A stretch of DNA of 19,840 nt from Mariprofundus sp. (GTDB lineage: Bacteria > Pseudomonadota > Zetaproteobacteria > Mariprofundales > Mariprofundaceae). This document shows positions 6,265-13,507 of this stretch, piece by piece. The stretch covers positions 1 through 19,840 of the forward strand of contig WFUI01000065.1 in the NCBI GenBank assembly GCA_015485035.1, written 5' to 3'. The notes below the pieces were generated by a model. The model did not search any database, was not told the DNA's origin, and worked only from the letters and a program-made list of their open reading frames with translations. Every line of letters begins with the position of its first letter. The first letter of the stretch is position 1. The position numbers were made by a program, and so were the translations under genes.

Positions 6265-7689
6265 TTAGATAACTTTTGAGAAACTGGTTCCTTCTTTCTT
6301 CTTTTGCAGATATTCATCGAAGACCATGGCGATATTACGAATCAGCAGTCGGCCGGCCGGCAGTACGGTCAAACCATCATCACGCAATTCGACCAGATGA
6401 TCGGCTTCCATTTCCTTTAAATCGGCCAAACCATCGGCAAAATGATCCCTGAACACAATACCGAAATCTGTCTCAAATTGACTGTACTCAAGGGAAAAGT
6501 CACACATCAGGCGCATGATTACCTGACGTCGTAAATGATCTTCTTCTGATAATATATAGCCGCGGAATACAGGGAACTCTCCCTGTTCAACAGCTTCAGT
6601 ATAGGCATCCATTTCTTTTCTGTTCTGAAAGAAACCACCACCGACATAACCGATAGAGGTGACCCCCAGACCAATCAGATCACAGTCTGCCTGCGTACTG
6701 TATCCCTGAAAGTTTCTGTATAACTTGCCTTGTTGCTGGGCAATGGTCAGCTCATCTTCCGGTTTGGCAAAATGATCCATGCCGATAAACACATAACCGG
6801 CATCCAGCAGTTTATTGATGCTGTGCTCCAGAATATTGAGCTTCTCCTGCGCAGAGGGAAGTGATGCCTCATTAATTCGGCGCTGTGGCATAAACATGTG
6901 GGGCAGGTGGGCATAGTTGAACAGGGCAATGCGATCAGGACTGAATTCGATGATCGTATCCAGTGTCGTATCGAATGTTTCCACAGTCTGATGCGGCAGA
7001 CCGTACATCAAATCGATATTCATCGATTCGAAGCCGTGGGCTCTGGCTTCATTCAATACACGCAGTGTCTCGTCTTTACCCTGGATGCGATTAACTGCCT
7101 TCTGCACAATCGGATCGAAATCCTGTACACCCATGCTCATCCGGTTAAGACCAATTTCCTGCAACACTCGTACAGTATTTTCATCGCACTCGCGCGGATC
7201 GATTTCGATGCTGAACTCACCCTCATCTTTGGCGACAAAATGAAAACGCTCACGCAATTTGGCCATGATGGTGCGCATCTGATCATTATTCATGAATGTC
7301 GGAGTACCACCGCCAAAATGCAGCTGTGTAACAAGTCGTTTCGTATCACCCATGGTATCGGCAACGTGATCAATTTCCTTGAGAAGCAACCCAAGATAGG
7401 GCGTTGCACGATCATACTGTTTGGTAACGATTTTATTGCAACCGCAGTAATAGCAAACCGTGTTACAGAACGGAATATGAATATACAATGATAGCGGCGC
7501 ATCATCTGTTGCTACGCGTTTTAAAGTTGCAGCATAATCATCTGCTCCGATGCCGGCATGGAACATCGGTGCGGTAGGATAAGAGGTATAACGCGGTCCT
7601 GCCTTATCGTATTTTTTGATGATTTCCAGGTCAAAAAGATCAGCGCCCCCCAATTGGGAGGCGCCAGATGGGTGGTTCTTATTGGACAT
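6265..7689 (-). CDS. hemN: Oxygen-independent coproporphyrinogen III dehydrogenase (HemN)
   Basis: A 474-residue radical SAM enzyme that oxidatively decarboxylates two propionates of coproporphyrinogen III to give protoporphyrinogen IX under low oxygen. The cluster motif CNTVCYYCGC (C75, C79, C82, C84) has the extra cysteine of true HemN, which separates it from HemW-type proteins. KYDKAGPRYTSYPTAP (residues 26-41), FGGGTPTF, the SIEIDPRE stretch and GLGVTSIGYVGGGFFQN are also typical. Length is near the usual 450-460, with a short extra N-terminal tail (residues 1-15). Its ATG overlaps the stop of the upstream tri-haem cytochrome by one base (TAATG), so haem supply and cytochrome are translated from one message. 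The pairing suggests a role in low-oxygen cytochrome production. Confidence 0.95.
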   Translation of the reverse strand: MSNKNHPSGASQLGGADLFDLEIIKKYDKAGPRYTSYPTAPMFHAGIGADDYAATLKRVATDDAPLSLYIHIPFCNTVCYYCGCNKIVTKQYDRATPYLGLLLKEIDHVADTMGDTKRLVTQLHFGGGTPTFMNNDQMRTIMAKLRERFHFVAKDEGEFSIEIDPRECDENTVRVLQEIGLNRMSMGVQDFDPIVQKAVNRIQGKDETLRVLNEARAHGFESMNIDLMYGLPHQTVETFDTTLDTIIEFSPDRIALFNYAHLPHMFMPQRRINEASLPSAQEKLNILEHSINKLLDAGYVFIGMDHFAKPEDELTIAQQQGKLYRNFQGYSTQADCDLIGLGVTSIGYVGGGFFQNRKEMDAYTEAVEQGEFPVFRGYILSEEDHLRRQVIMRLMCDFSLEYSQFETDFGIVFRDHFADGLADLKEMEADHLVELRDDGLTVLPAGRLLIRNIAMVFDEYLQKKKEGTSFSKVI

Positions 7690-8510
7690 TAGTGTGTGCT
7701 AACCCTCATATAAGCCATGATATCCTGAATACTGTCAGATGACAGCTTTTCTACTTTCTTGCCGGCGCGATCCACATGACGCCCATGACGGATGCGCAGG
7801 TCAAGCAGCCGGTCACTCAGGTCAGAAATTGAACGGGTTGTTGCTGCATTTCCGATCAATTTGATATCGCTCGGTGTAGCATGGCAAGAGGCGCAGTTGC
7901 GAGCATACAGCTTTTTGCCGTTCGCTGGATTGGCCAGATAACGTAACGAGTCAACATAATAGGCAATATCAGCGATATCCGGATTACTCAGCTGGTGACG
8001 TTTACTGGTCATCAGTGTGTTCGGACGGCCATAGCGCATGGTGTGAACAATTTCGGTCAGGCTGAGTTTGGTATAAACCAGATTTTTAGCGCCTACGCCT
8101 GTTTTCGCCCGACCATCCATACCGTGACAACTGGAACATACCGCCTCAAAACGCTTCTTGCCATTGGCCAGATCAGGTGTGTAATCAAAGGTCTTGATAT
8201 AATCAATAACCTCTTCAATTTCCAATGCATCCAGCGTGTATTTTTTCGGTGTCATGGCTGTGCCTTTGATACCATAAGTAATAATGCGGCGCATTTCATC
8301 CCGGCTGATCAGTTTGGCAATCGCTCTGTGATTGCGTGCGGGGAAAGGCTTAAGACTTTTCCCGTATTCGGAGACCTCGCCAGTTGCGCCATGACATTTG
8401 GCGCAATTGGCTTGGTAGAGAGCCTTCCCATCCATGGTATTGGCTGCAGATGCTGCCATCGGTAATATTGCCAGAGCAGCTAATGCCCCGATCCATTGTT
8501 TGATTCGCAT
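7689..8510 (-). CDS. Tri-haem periplasmic cytochrome c
   Basis: A 273-residue exported protein. A signal peptide (residues 1-22, ending AASA) precedes three class I cytochrome c domains with CAKCH (36-40), CSSCH (125-129) and CASCH (206-210). The domains are visible as internal repeats. The distal haem ligand is Met in repeat 1 (YGIKGTAM, M86) and repeat 2 (YGRPNTLM, M167), but repeat 3 has HGRHVDRA, with Ala249 at that position, so the third haem probably has another ligand (H242 or H245) or an open site. A strong GGAGAGTCT site precedes the ATG. It is followed by hemN with a one-base overlap and preceded by a small cytochrome 33 bases away. The role is electron transfer; partners are unknown. 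Confidence 0.9.
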   Translation of the reverse strand: MRIKQWIGALAALAILPMAASAANTMDGKALYQANCAKCHGATGEVSEYGKSLKPFPARNHRAIAKLISRDEMRRIITYGIKGTAMTPKKYTLDALEIEEVIDYIKTFDYTPDLANGKKRFEAVCSSCHGMDGRAKTGVGAKNLVYTKLSLTEIVHTMRYGRPNTLMTSKRHQLSNPDIADIAYYVDSLRYLANPANGKKLYARNCASCHATPSDIKLIGNAATTRSISDLSDRLLDLRIRHGRHVDRAGKKVEKLSSDSIQDIMAYMRVSTH

Positions 8511-8543
8511 AGACTCTCCTTCCCCGTTAGTGTGATGGGCTAA

Positions 8544-8870
8544 CTATTTACTACAAGGGTTGTTAGCGCAAGGGTTGGCTGCAGCCGGCTGTTTGCTTTG
8601 AATGAAAGACACCATGGCATCAATTTCTTCACCACTCAGTTTCTTGCTGAATTTCGGCATCATTTTGCGTCCATCAGCAATGGCCGCTTTCAATACAGCC
8701 GGATCGGTATTCATATCCTTGAATGCCGGGCCGACTTTTTTCTTATCTATCTTGTGGCACATTTTGCATTTGGAGCTATAAATTTTCTCGACATTCACTT
8801 CAGCCATTGCTATCTGTGAGGTGAGACCAAAGCATGCTGCTGCTGCGAAAACAAGATATGTTTTTTTCAT
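8544..8870 (-). CDS. Small class I cytochrome c with C-terminal NPC repeat
   Basis: A 108-residue exported mono-haem cytochrome c. The signal peptide is residues 1-23 (ending AMA). The haem site is CKMCH (35-39), and KKVGPAFKDM and the Met ligand region GRKMMPKF (M70/M71) follow in the order expected of the c5/c8-like class I fold. After the last helix the chain ends NPCANNPCSK, a Cys-Pro-Asn tail with two extra cysteines (C101, C106) that the haem fold does not need. AAAGGAGAGTATT precedes the ATG, nearly identical to the site of the tri-haem gene. It probably shuttles electrons in the periplasm between the membrane cytochrome, the tri-haem protein and a terminal reductase. Confidence 0.9.
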   Translation of the reverse strand: MKKTYLVFAAAACFGLTSQIAMAEVNVEKIYSSKCKMCHKIDKKKVGPAFKDMNTDPAVLKAAIADGRKMMPKFSKKLSGEEIDAMVSFIQSKQPAAANPCANNPCSK

Positions 8871-8982
8871 AATACTCTCCTTTGATTTGCCCCTGTTTTT
8901 ATATCATGGAGCAATGATAACCTCTGCTTGAACCATGCCTGAGCGGAATGATTGCACGCAGGGATAAAACGGTTACACCTGT

Positions 8983-9723
8983 TTACATCTCAATCGGTAT
9001 TACCTTGGGTTTATAAAACCACATCTGATACAGACTGGTCAGTACCTGACCACCAAACGCAATACCCATCAAAGCACCATTGGCAACCACGACATAGGCA
9101 AAGCCGGGAACGACCTTGGTTACGTACCACGACAGAATATCCATTAGCAGGAATACAAACGGGATAGCAACCGTGACACGTTTGAGCCAGACTGGCATTT
9201 CACACAGTATAAAAATACGTCCGACAAAAAACAGGATAAATGCTATACCAAACAGGTGAATATGAGTTACACGCACCAGTGCAGGGATGGTCGCACCGGT
9301 ATCTGTCTCGGTTAGCTTGACGACTTCTGCATAGGACGTGAAGTGGGGGATGGACATGCCACTTTCAGCTGAATGGCACATCACACAGTTGTTTTGCAGG
9401 ATAGGCTCGACCTTTTCATGAAACTCTTCTTCTGTCGCGCCATGGCTAATCCAGTCCAGGATATCCTGTTTGGCGGCAGGGCTGGGAAGGTTGGATTCCA
9501 TCGGACCATTGATAGCAGCACCCAGACGGGTCTGGTTGTGACTGCCGTAGTAGGCGATCATCACATCCTTAACAGAAAGCCCCGGCTCTCCATCGCGTCC
9601 CTGATGGGTGTAATAGAGGTTCAGCAGAGCAAACAGATAAGCCAGGCCAATGGTAATAAGGAACATTGAATCCAGTATTTTTTCACTAACTGAAGCATCG
9701 GTAAATCGTTTATATCTGGGCAT
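8983..9723 (-). CDS. Membrane-anchored mono-haem cytochrome c with four helices
   Basis: A 246-residue integral membrane protein with one haem c motif, CVMCH (113-117). Predicted helices are at about residues 20-38, 152-174, 181-202 and 208-234. The 110-residue loop between helices 1 and 2 carries the haem site and must be periplasmic, which gives a cytoplasmic N-terminus (MPRYKRFTDA). VRVTHIHLFGIAFILFF in helix 2 has conserved-looking histidines (H154, H156) that could bind a further cofactor or quinol-side partner. No family name can be given with certainty. AAGGTGG precedes the ATG. Its start lies 218 bases from the end of atpF, so it is a separate unit or a distal part of that operon. A role as membrane electron carrier is inferred. 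Confidence 0.8.
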   Translation of the reverse strand: MPRYKRFTDASVSEKILDSMFLITIGLAYLFALLNLYYTHQGRDGEPGLSVKDVMIAYYGSHNQTRLGAAINGPMESNLPSPAAKQDILDWISHGATEEEFHEKVEPILQNNCVMCHSAESGMSIPHFTSYAEVVKLTETDTGATIPALVRVTHIHLFGIAFILFFVGRIFILCEMPVWLKRVTVAIPFVFLLMDILSWYVTKVVPGFAYVVVANGALMGIAFGGQVLTSLYQMWFYKPKVIPIEM

Positions 9724-9941
9724 GAAAGGCCACCTTTTTAATTTTCTGGCATTATATCGCCATGCAATTAAAATTCAATAAATTCAAATAGTTGAGCGCA
9801 ATCGTTGGTTATTATCCGGAGCCTTCATTGCAAAAATATTTAATGGGATATCCAAGGCCACCATATTTCAGATTCACCCATCATTTCAATTAGGGCATCG
9901 GCATATGCTGGATGGTCGGTTTTATTACATATTAGCTCTCT
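9724..9941. other. Gap between atpF and membrane cytochrome c
   Basis: A 218-base AT-rich gap. It holds the ribosome binding site of the membrane cytochrome. No convincing terminator for the atp block, no tRNA and no supported ORF were seen. The gap suggests the cytochrome has its own promoter, but none stands out. Confidence 0.4.
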
Positions 9942-10466
9942 TTAATGTGTTTCTTTCGTTTTGTTGAGTGGGGTCTGTTCAAATTCTTCAATTGCCTCCT
10001 CGAGAATTTTTTGTGCTTCGTATTCATCGATTTTCCGATGTATCAGTTTACCGGTTGCTTCGACAATAAGATCAGCTGATTGGGCTCGAATATCACGAAT
10101 GGCCTGTTGACGGATTACCTCTGCATCTTCCAGAAAAGCGAGCTTTTTGCGCTCCATCTCATTTTTCCATTCAGCCATTAATTGCTTTCGTCGTTCAATA
10201 ACGCGCTTTTCGGATGCATCGAACATCTGTTTTGCATCTTTCTCGATAGCAGCCAGCTTGGCTGCATACTCCTTTTTCAGGGATTCCGCCTGTTGCCGGG
10301 TTTTGTGTGCTTGCGCAATTTCATCTTTTATCAGCTGCGTTCGTTGACGCAAAATGGTCGCAATCCGTGGCAGCACCCAGCGACTGAGCAATCCAAACAG
10401 CACAGCAAACGAGACGATAGTCCATAAAATTTCCGCTACGAAAAATGTGCTGTCAAATTGTGGCAT
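9942..10466 (-). CDS. atpF: F0F1 ATP synthase subunit b (b'-like)
   Basis: A 174-residue peripheral-stalk subunit. One membrane helix (about 8-30) is followed by a long charged coiled coil to residue 165. The opening MPQFDSTFFVAEILWTIVSFAVLFGLL resembles the b' subunits of alphaproteobacteria and cyanobacteria more than the E. coli b subunit. It is the last F0 gene: only one b-type gene is present, and no delta (atpH) or F1 gene follows. The start lies 15 bases after the atpE stop, with AGAGG upstream. A second b gene may lie with F1 genes elsewhere, or this b may form a homodimer. Confidence 0.9.
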   Translation of the reverse strand: MPQFDSTFFVAEILWTIVSFAVLFGLLSRWVLPRIATILRQRTQLIKDEIAQAHKTRQQAESLKKEYAAKLAAIEKDAKQMFDASEKRVIERRKQLMAEWKNEMERKKLAFLEDAEVIRQQAIRDIRAQSADLIVEATGKLIHRKIDEYEAQKILEEAIEEFEQTPLNKTKETH

Positions 10467-10481
10467 GCGTTCGCGGGGCCT

Positions 10482-10709
10482 CTAACCCATACCCATAATG
10501 ATAAAGGCAATTACCAGCGCATAGAGCGCAATCGTTTCGACCAGCGCAAAACCGATCCAGGCATATTTGGACAGAATGGGTTCGGCCTCCGGTTGTCGGG
10601 CAACAGCCTCAATCATTTTACTGAAGATCAGCCCGATGCCGATACCGGCACCAGCCATTCCGGCTGCAGCCAAACCCATGCCAATTGGAACCATTGTTAG
10701 AGCATCCAT
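10482..10709 (-). CDS. atpE: F0F1 ATP synthase subunit c
   Basis: A 75-residue hairpin proteolipid that forms the rotor ring. Helix 1 has the glycine-rich AGAGIGIG packing motif, the polar loop is ARQPEA, and helix 2 carries the ion-binding Glu58 (ALVETIALYALV). The Gln used in the first helix of sodium-binding rings is replaced by Ile (I25), so proton coupling is expected. GGGAG lies 6 bases before the ATG. An 89-base spacer with a hairpin separates it from atpB, in keeping with the usual need for much higher subunit c synthesis. Confidence 0.95.
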   Translation of the reverse strand: MDALTMVPIGMGLAAAGMAGAGIGIGLIFSKMIEAVARQPEAEPILSKYAWIGFALVETIALYALVIAFIIMGMG

Positions 10710-10731
10710 ACGAATCTCCCTGACGTGTGTG

Positions 10732-10770
10732 TTTTTCCCAGCCCATAGCTACAACCCCGGGGTGGAAAAA
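10732..10770 (-). promoter_or_regulatory. mRNA hairpin between atpB and atpE
   Basis: On the minus-strand message TTTTTCCA-CCC pairs with GGG-C-TGGGAAAAA around a 15-base loop, 23 bases before the atpE start. A T-run does not follow, so this is unlikely to be a terminator. It could stabilise the atpE message or help its translation, as known structural elements ahead of atpE do in other bacteria. Confidence 0.35.
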
Positions 10771-10798
10771 ATCATGCAGACACATTGTCTGTTTCATT

Positions 10799-11536
10799 CT
10801 AATGGCCTGTCAGCGCGTCATCAATATATACGCAAGAGAGTACCATAAAAATAAATGCCTGAATAAAAGCGATGACAATCTCCAGCGCTATTTGCATGAC
10901 GGTAAATCCTAGTGGGAGCCACTGGATAAACCAGGGCACAGCCAGGCCAAGGACTGCCAATACACCAAGTGCCATATGGCCTGCGGTCATATTGGCAAAC
11001 AGCCGTAATGCCAGTGTGATCGGGCGGGCAAGAAACGAAATCAGCTCGATCGGAACCATCAGCGGCATGAGGATTTTCGGTGCTCCCGCAGGCACAAAGG
11101 CGCGGAAGAAACCCCATCCATGCAGATAGAACCGCAACATGATGGCATAGAGAAAGATTCCTCCTGCCAGTGTACCTGTAACCGCCAGTTGCGCTGTGGG
11201 GGTGAATGAACCGGGGATCAACCCGACCAGATTACAACCCAGAATAAACGTAAACAGTGTAAACATCAGCGGGATATATTTTTCACCCCCGTGACGGATA
11301 TTCAACAATGTCTGACTGGCAACAAAACTATACAGCATTTCAGCCAGTGACTGCCAGGTTCCCGGTACCAGTTTCGGGTGCATCATCATCAGGTGCAGCG
11401 AAATACCGACCAGAGCAATCGCAATCCACATATAAACAGCCGTATTGGATATTGACAGGTCGAGCAGCAACACATGAAGGTCGTGATAAACCTCCACTCT
11501 GAAGTGCTCAATCGCCTTGCTCGTATCCAGGTTCAT
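10799..11536 (-). CDS. atpB: F0F1 ATP synthase subunit a
   Basis: A 245-residue multi-helix stator subunit that carries protons to the c ring. The essential arginine is R178 in RPITLALRLFANMTAGH. NLVGLIPGSFTPTAQLAVT (residues 102-120) and the C-terminal QAFIFMVLSCVYIDDAL are family hallmarks. Length is typical of the alphaproteobacterial-type subunit a. Its ATG overlaps the stop of the upstream atpI-like gene (ATGA), so the two are translationally coupled. Confidence 0.96.
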   Translation of the reverse strand: MNLDTSKAIEHFRVEVYHDLHVLLLDLSISNTAVYMWIAIALVGISLHLMMMHPKLVPGTWQSLAEMLYSFVASQTLLNIRHGGEKYIPLMFTLFTFILGCNLVGLIPGSFTPTAQLAVTGTLAGGIFLYAIMLRFYLHGWGFFRAFVPAGAPKILMPLMVPIELISFLARPITLALRLFANMTAGHMALGVLAVLGLAVPWFIQWLPLGFTVMQIALEIVIAFIQAFIFMVLSCVYIDDALTGH

Positions 11537-11790
11537 GGTTTATCCGGTTGTTTGTCTTTTGTGGTGTTCTTTTTCTGCGGCGCCACAACCATCAAATGAT
11601 AAAGGTTGATAAAGCCGGCTGTCAGGCCGAACACAGCAAACAGAATCAGCATAAGCGGACGGGTATCGAGCCAGTGATCCAGGTAATAACCGATACCCAG
11701 CCCGACCATGGTCGAGGCAACGATTTCAGTTCCGACACGCAAGCCCCACTGAAGGCCATTATGTTCTTCGTGCAGATTCAATTCAGCCAT
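11533..11790 (-). CDS. atpI: AtpZ/AtpI-family ATP synthase assembly protein
   Basis: An 85-residue protein with two membrane helices (about 21-38 and 46-70) and the motif GLGIGYYLDHWLDTRP of the AtpI/AtpZ family. Members sit first in ATP synthase operons and help assemble the c ring, or possibly handle Mg2+. The basic, Lys-rich tail (PQKKNTTKDKQPDKP) is probably cytoplasmic. AAGG precedes the ATG. The gene leads the atpI-atpB-atpE-atpF block, with cca 98 bases upstream on the same strand. Confidence 0.85.
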   Translation of the reverse strand: MAELNLHEEHNGLQWGLRVGTEIVASTMVGLGIGYYLDHWLDTRPLMLILFAVFGLTAGFINLYHLMVVAPQKKNTTKDKQPDKP

Positions 11791-11888
11791 GCTGATTTAC
11801 CTTTATAACCTGATCAAATACATAAACCAGTATATATGATTCAGTAGCAAACAGCAATGACACAGCATCATCCAGTGCTGAGACTGGG

Positions 11889-13271
11889 CTATCCGATAAG
11901 TCCGGATTTCTCTAACCATGCCAACGCTGATGACTTATCCCCGAATGCGCCTTCCAGTTGTGCTGCATATGCTTTTTTTATGAGTAATCCCATCTCCGGG
12001 CCAGGGAGCAGGCCGAGCTTTAGTAACACTTTACCAGTGACAATGGGCTGAGGAGCAGAATGATGATGGTTGAGTTTGGTCGCCTGTTGTAACCATTCCA
12101 GCGCAGGCCTGGATGGCGGGGCAGGGGATCGCCCTGATGCATCCGCCTCGACCAGCATTTCCCACAACTCAATATTGGCCGGTTCCAGGCGGTGGGCCAG
12201 ACGGCGTAAAGCCCTTGGCGTTGGATCTCCATGCAAATGCGTAATATGATCAAGTATCAGCGGACGGATGTATTCAAACAGGCGGGCAGGCGCACCAATC
12301 TTGCACAAGAACTGTTTAGCTGGCGCTATACCTTCTTCACTATGGCCCTGCGAGCTGATCTGCCCTGATTTATCAGATTTTGTGCAGGCCGGTTTACCAA
12401 AATCATGGCACAGGGCAGCAAACAGCAGTTGTTCCGTTGTGGCGTTATCCAGATTGTTGGTACAGGCAATCCGCGCAGCCTGGTTACAAACCTGCATGGT
12501 ATGTCTCCAGACATCACCTTCAGGGTGCCAACGGGGAGGCTGTGGACAACCGATCAGAGCTTCCAGCTCAGGATATAGTCCAAGCCAGCCACTGTCTTCA
12601 AGCACTTGTAATCCATACGATGGGAATTCAGCGTGACTCCATTTTTGCCATTCGCCCCAGATGCGCTCTGTGGATAAAGTCTTCACTTCGCCAAGCATTT
12701 TTTTACATAGTTCAGCGGTTTCCCTGGCCAGTTGTAACTGAAACCGTGCAGCAAATTGCATCGCCCGCAAAGGCCTGAGCGGATCTTCATAAAAAGCATG
12801 ACTTATATGGCGCAACACTTTGTTTTCAAGGTCTTTTATTCCACCATGAAAGTCCATAACATTATTATTCAAAGGATCGAACATCATGGCGTTGATAGAA
12901 AAATCCCGGCGTAAACTGGCTATTTCAGGAGAAAGATCCGGGTCAATGGCGATATCGAAGCCACGATGTCCGCTGCCCGATTTTGATTCCGACCGGGGCA
13001 TAGCCACATCAACTTCCAGCGTACCCAGCCAGAGTTTAAATACACCGAATTGGCGTCCAACAAACTCCGTGCGCCCAAGTCTGTTGAGGGCTGCTTTTAG
13101 CTGTTCGGGCTGCAGGCCATAGACTTCCAGGTCAAAGTCTTTCGGTTGCATGCCAAGTATCAGATCACGAACACATCCACCAACGAGCCATGCATGTCCA
13201 CCTGCCTTGCCAATTTTGCGACAAAGTGTGTGCAATGATTCGGGCAGGGCAGTGCTAGACAATTCAGGCAT
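11889..13271 (-). CDS. cca: Multifunctional CCA tRNA nucleotidyltransferase with HD domain
   Basis: A 460-residue class II nucleotidyltransferase that builds or repairs the tRNA 3' CCA. LVGGCVRDLILGMQPKDFDLEVYG (residues 29-52) gives the GG and metal-binding D45/D47. SESKSGSGHRGFD, RRDFSINAM, the EDPLRPLRAMQFAARF template region and FAALCHDFGKP (HD phosphohydrolase motif) follow in the order seen in E. coli Cca. A longer frame reaches 13367 but its extra 32 residues are unlike the family. The ATG at 13271 has GGAATAAGG just upstream and was chosen. The HD domain points to 2',3'-cyclic phosphodiesterase/phosphatase activity. The tRNA gene in this window already encodes CCA, so repair is the likely main role. 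Confidence 0.93.
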   Translation of the reverse strand: MPELSSTALPESLHTLCRKIGKAGGHAWLVGGCVRDLILGMQPKDFDLEVYGLQPEQLKAALNRLGRTEFVGRQFGVFKLWLGTLEVDVAMPRSESKSGSGHRGFDIAIDPDLSPEIASLRRDFSINAMMFDPLNNNVMDFHGGIKDLENKVLRHISHAFYEDPLRPLRAMQFAARFQLQLARETAELCKKMLGEVKTLSTERIWGEWQKWSHAEFPSYGLQVLEDSGWLGLYPELEALIGCPQPPRWHPEGDVWRHTMQVCNQAARIACTNNLDNATTEQLLFAALCHDFGKPACTKSDKSGQISSQGHSEEGIAPAKQFLCKIGAPARLFEYIRPLILDHITHLHGDPTPRALRRLAHRLEPANIELWEMLVEADASGRSPAPPSRPALEWLQQATKLNHHHSAPQPIVTGKVLLKLGLLPGPEMGLLIKKAYAAQLEGAFGDKSSALAWLEKSGLIG

Positions 13272-13507
13272 AGCCTTATTCCACGTCTGTGCATGAATAA
13301 AGGCAAGGGAAAACAGCCCGACGGGGAACTCAAGGAAGCATGGGCGGCGAAGAATGGCTTGCCGCAAAAACTTTGTATTTTCTCAGCAGCCGATCGTATA
13401 CGGCTTATTTATAAGCAAAACCCGCATATTTCCGACGAACGACATTCTCTGCCCATTGTCTGTTTAAATACAGGGTATTGGGAAGGGTTGCTATAAAACT
13501 ATATTCT

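Noticed and set aside
9780..9960. Open plus-strand frame of about 60 codons in the atpF-cytochrome gap
   Set aside because: It lacks a start codon until late, overlaps the atpF end and has no ribosome site.
13272..13367. N-terminal extension of Cca by 32 residues
   Set aside because: The extra residues are unlike the family, and the ATG at 13271 has a good ribosome site and gives the normal length.
13293..13496. 67-codon plus-strand frame between cca and the kinase gene
   Set aside because: No ribosome binding site precedes the ATG and the translation (MNKGKGKQPDGELKEAW...) matches nothing I recognise. The gap 13272-13507 otherwise shows no terminator or promoter of note. It may be chance.
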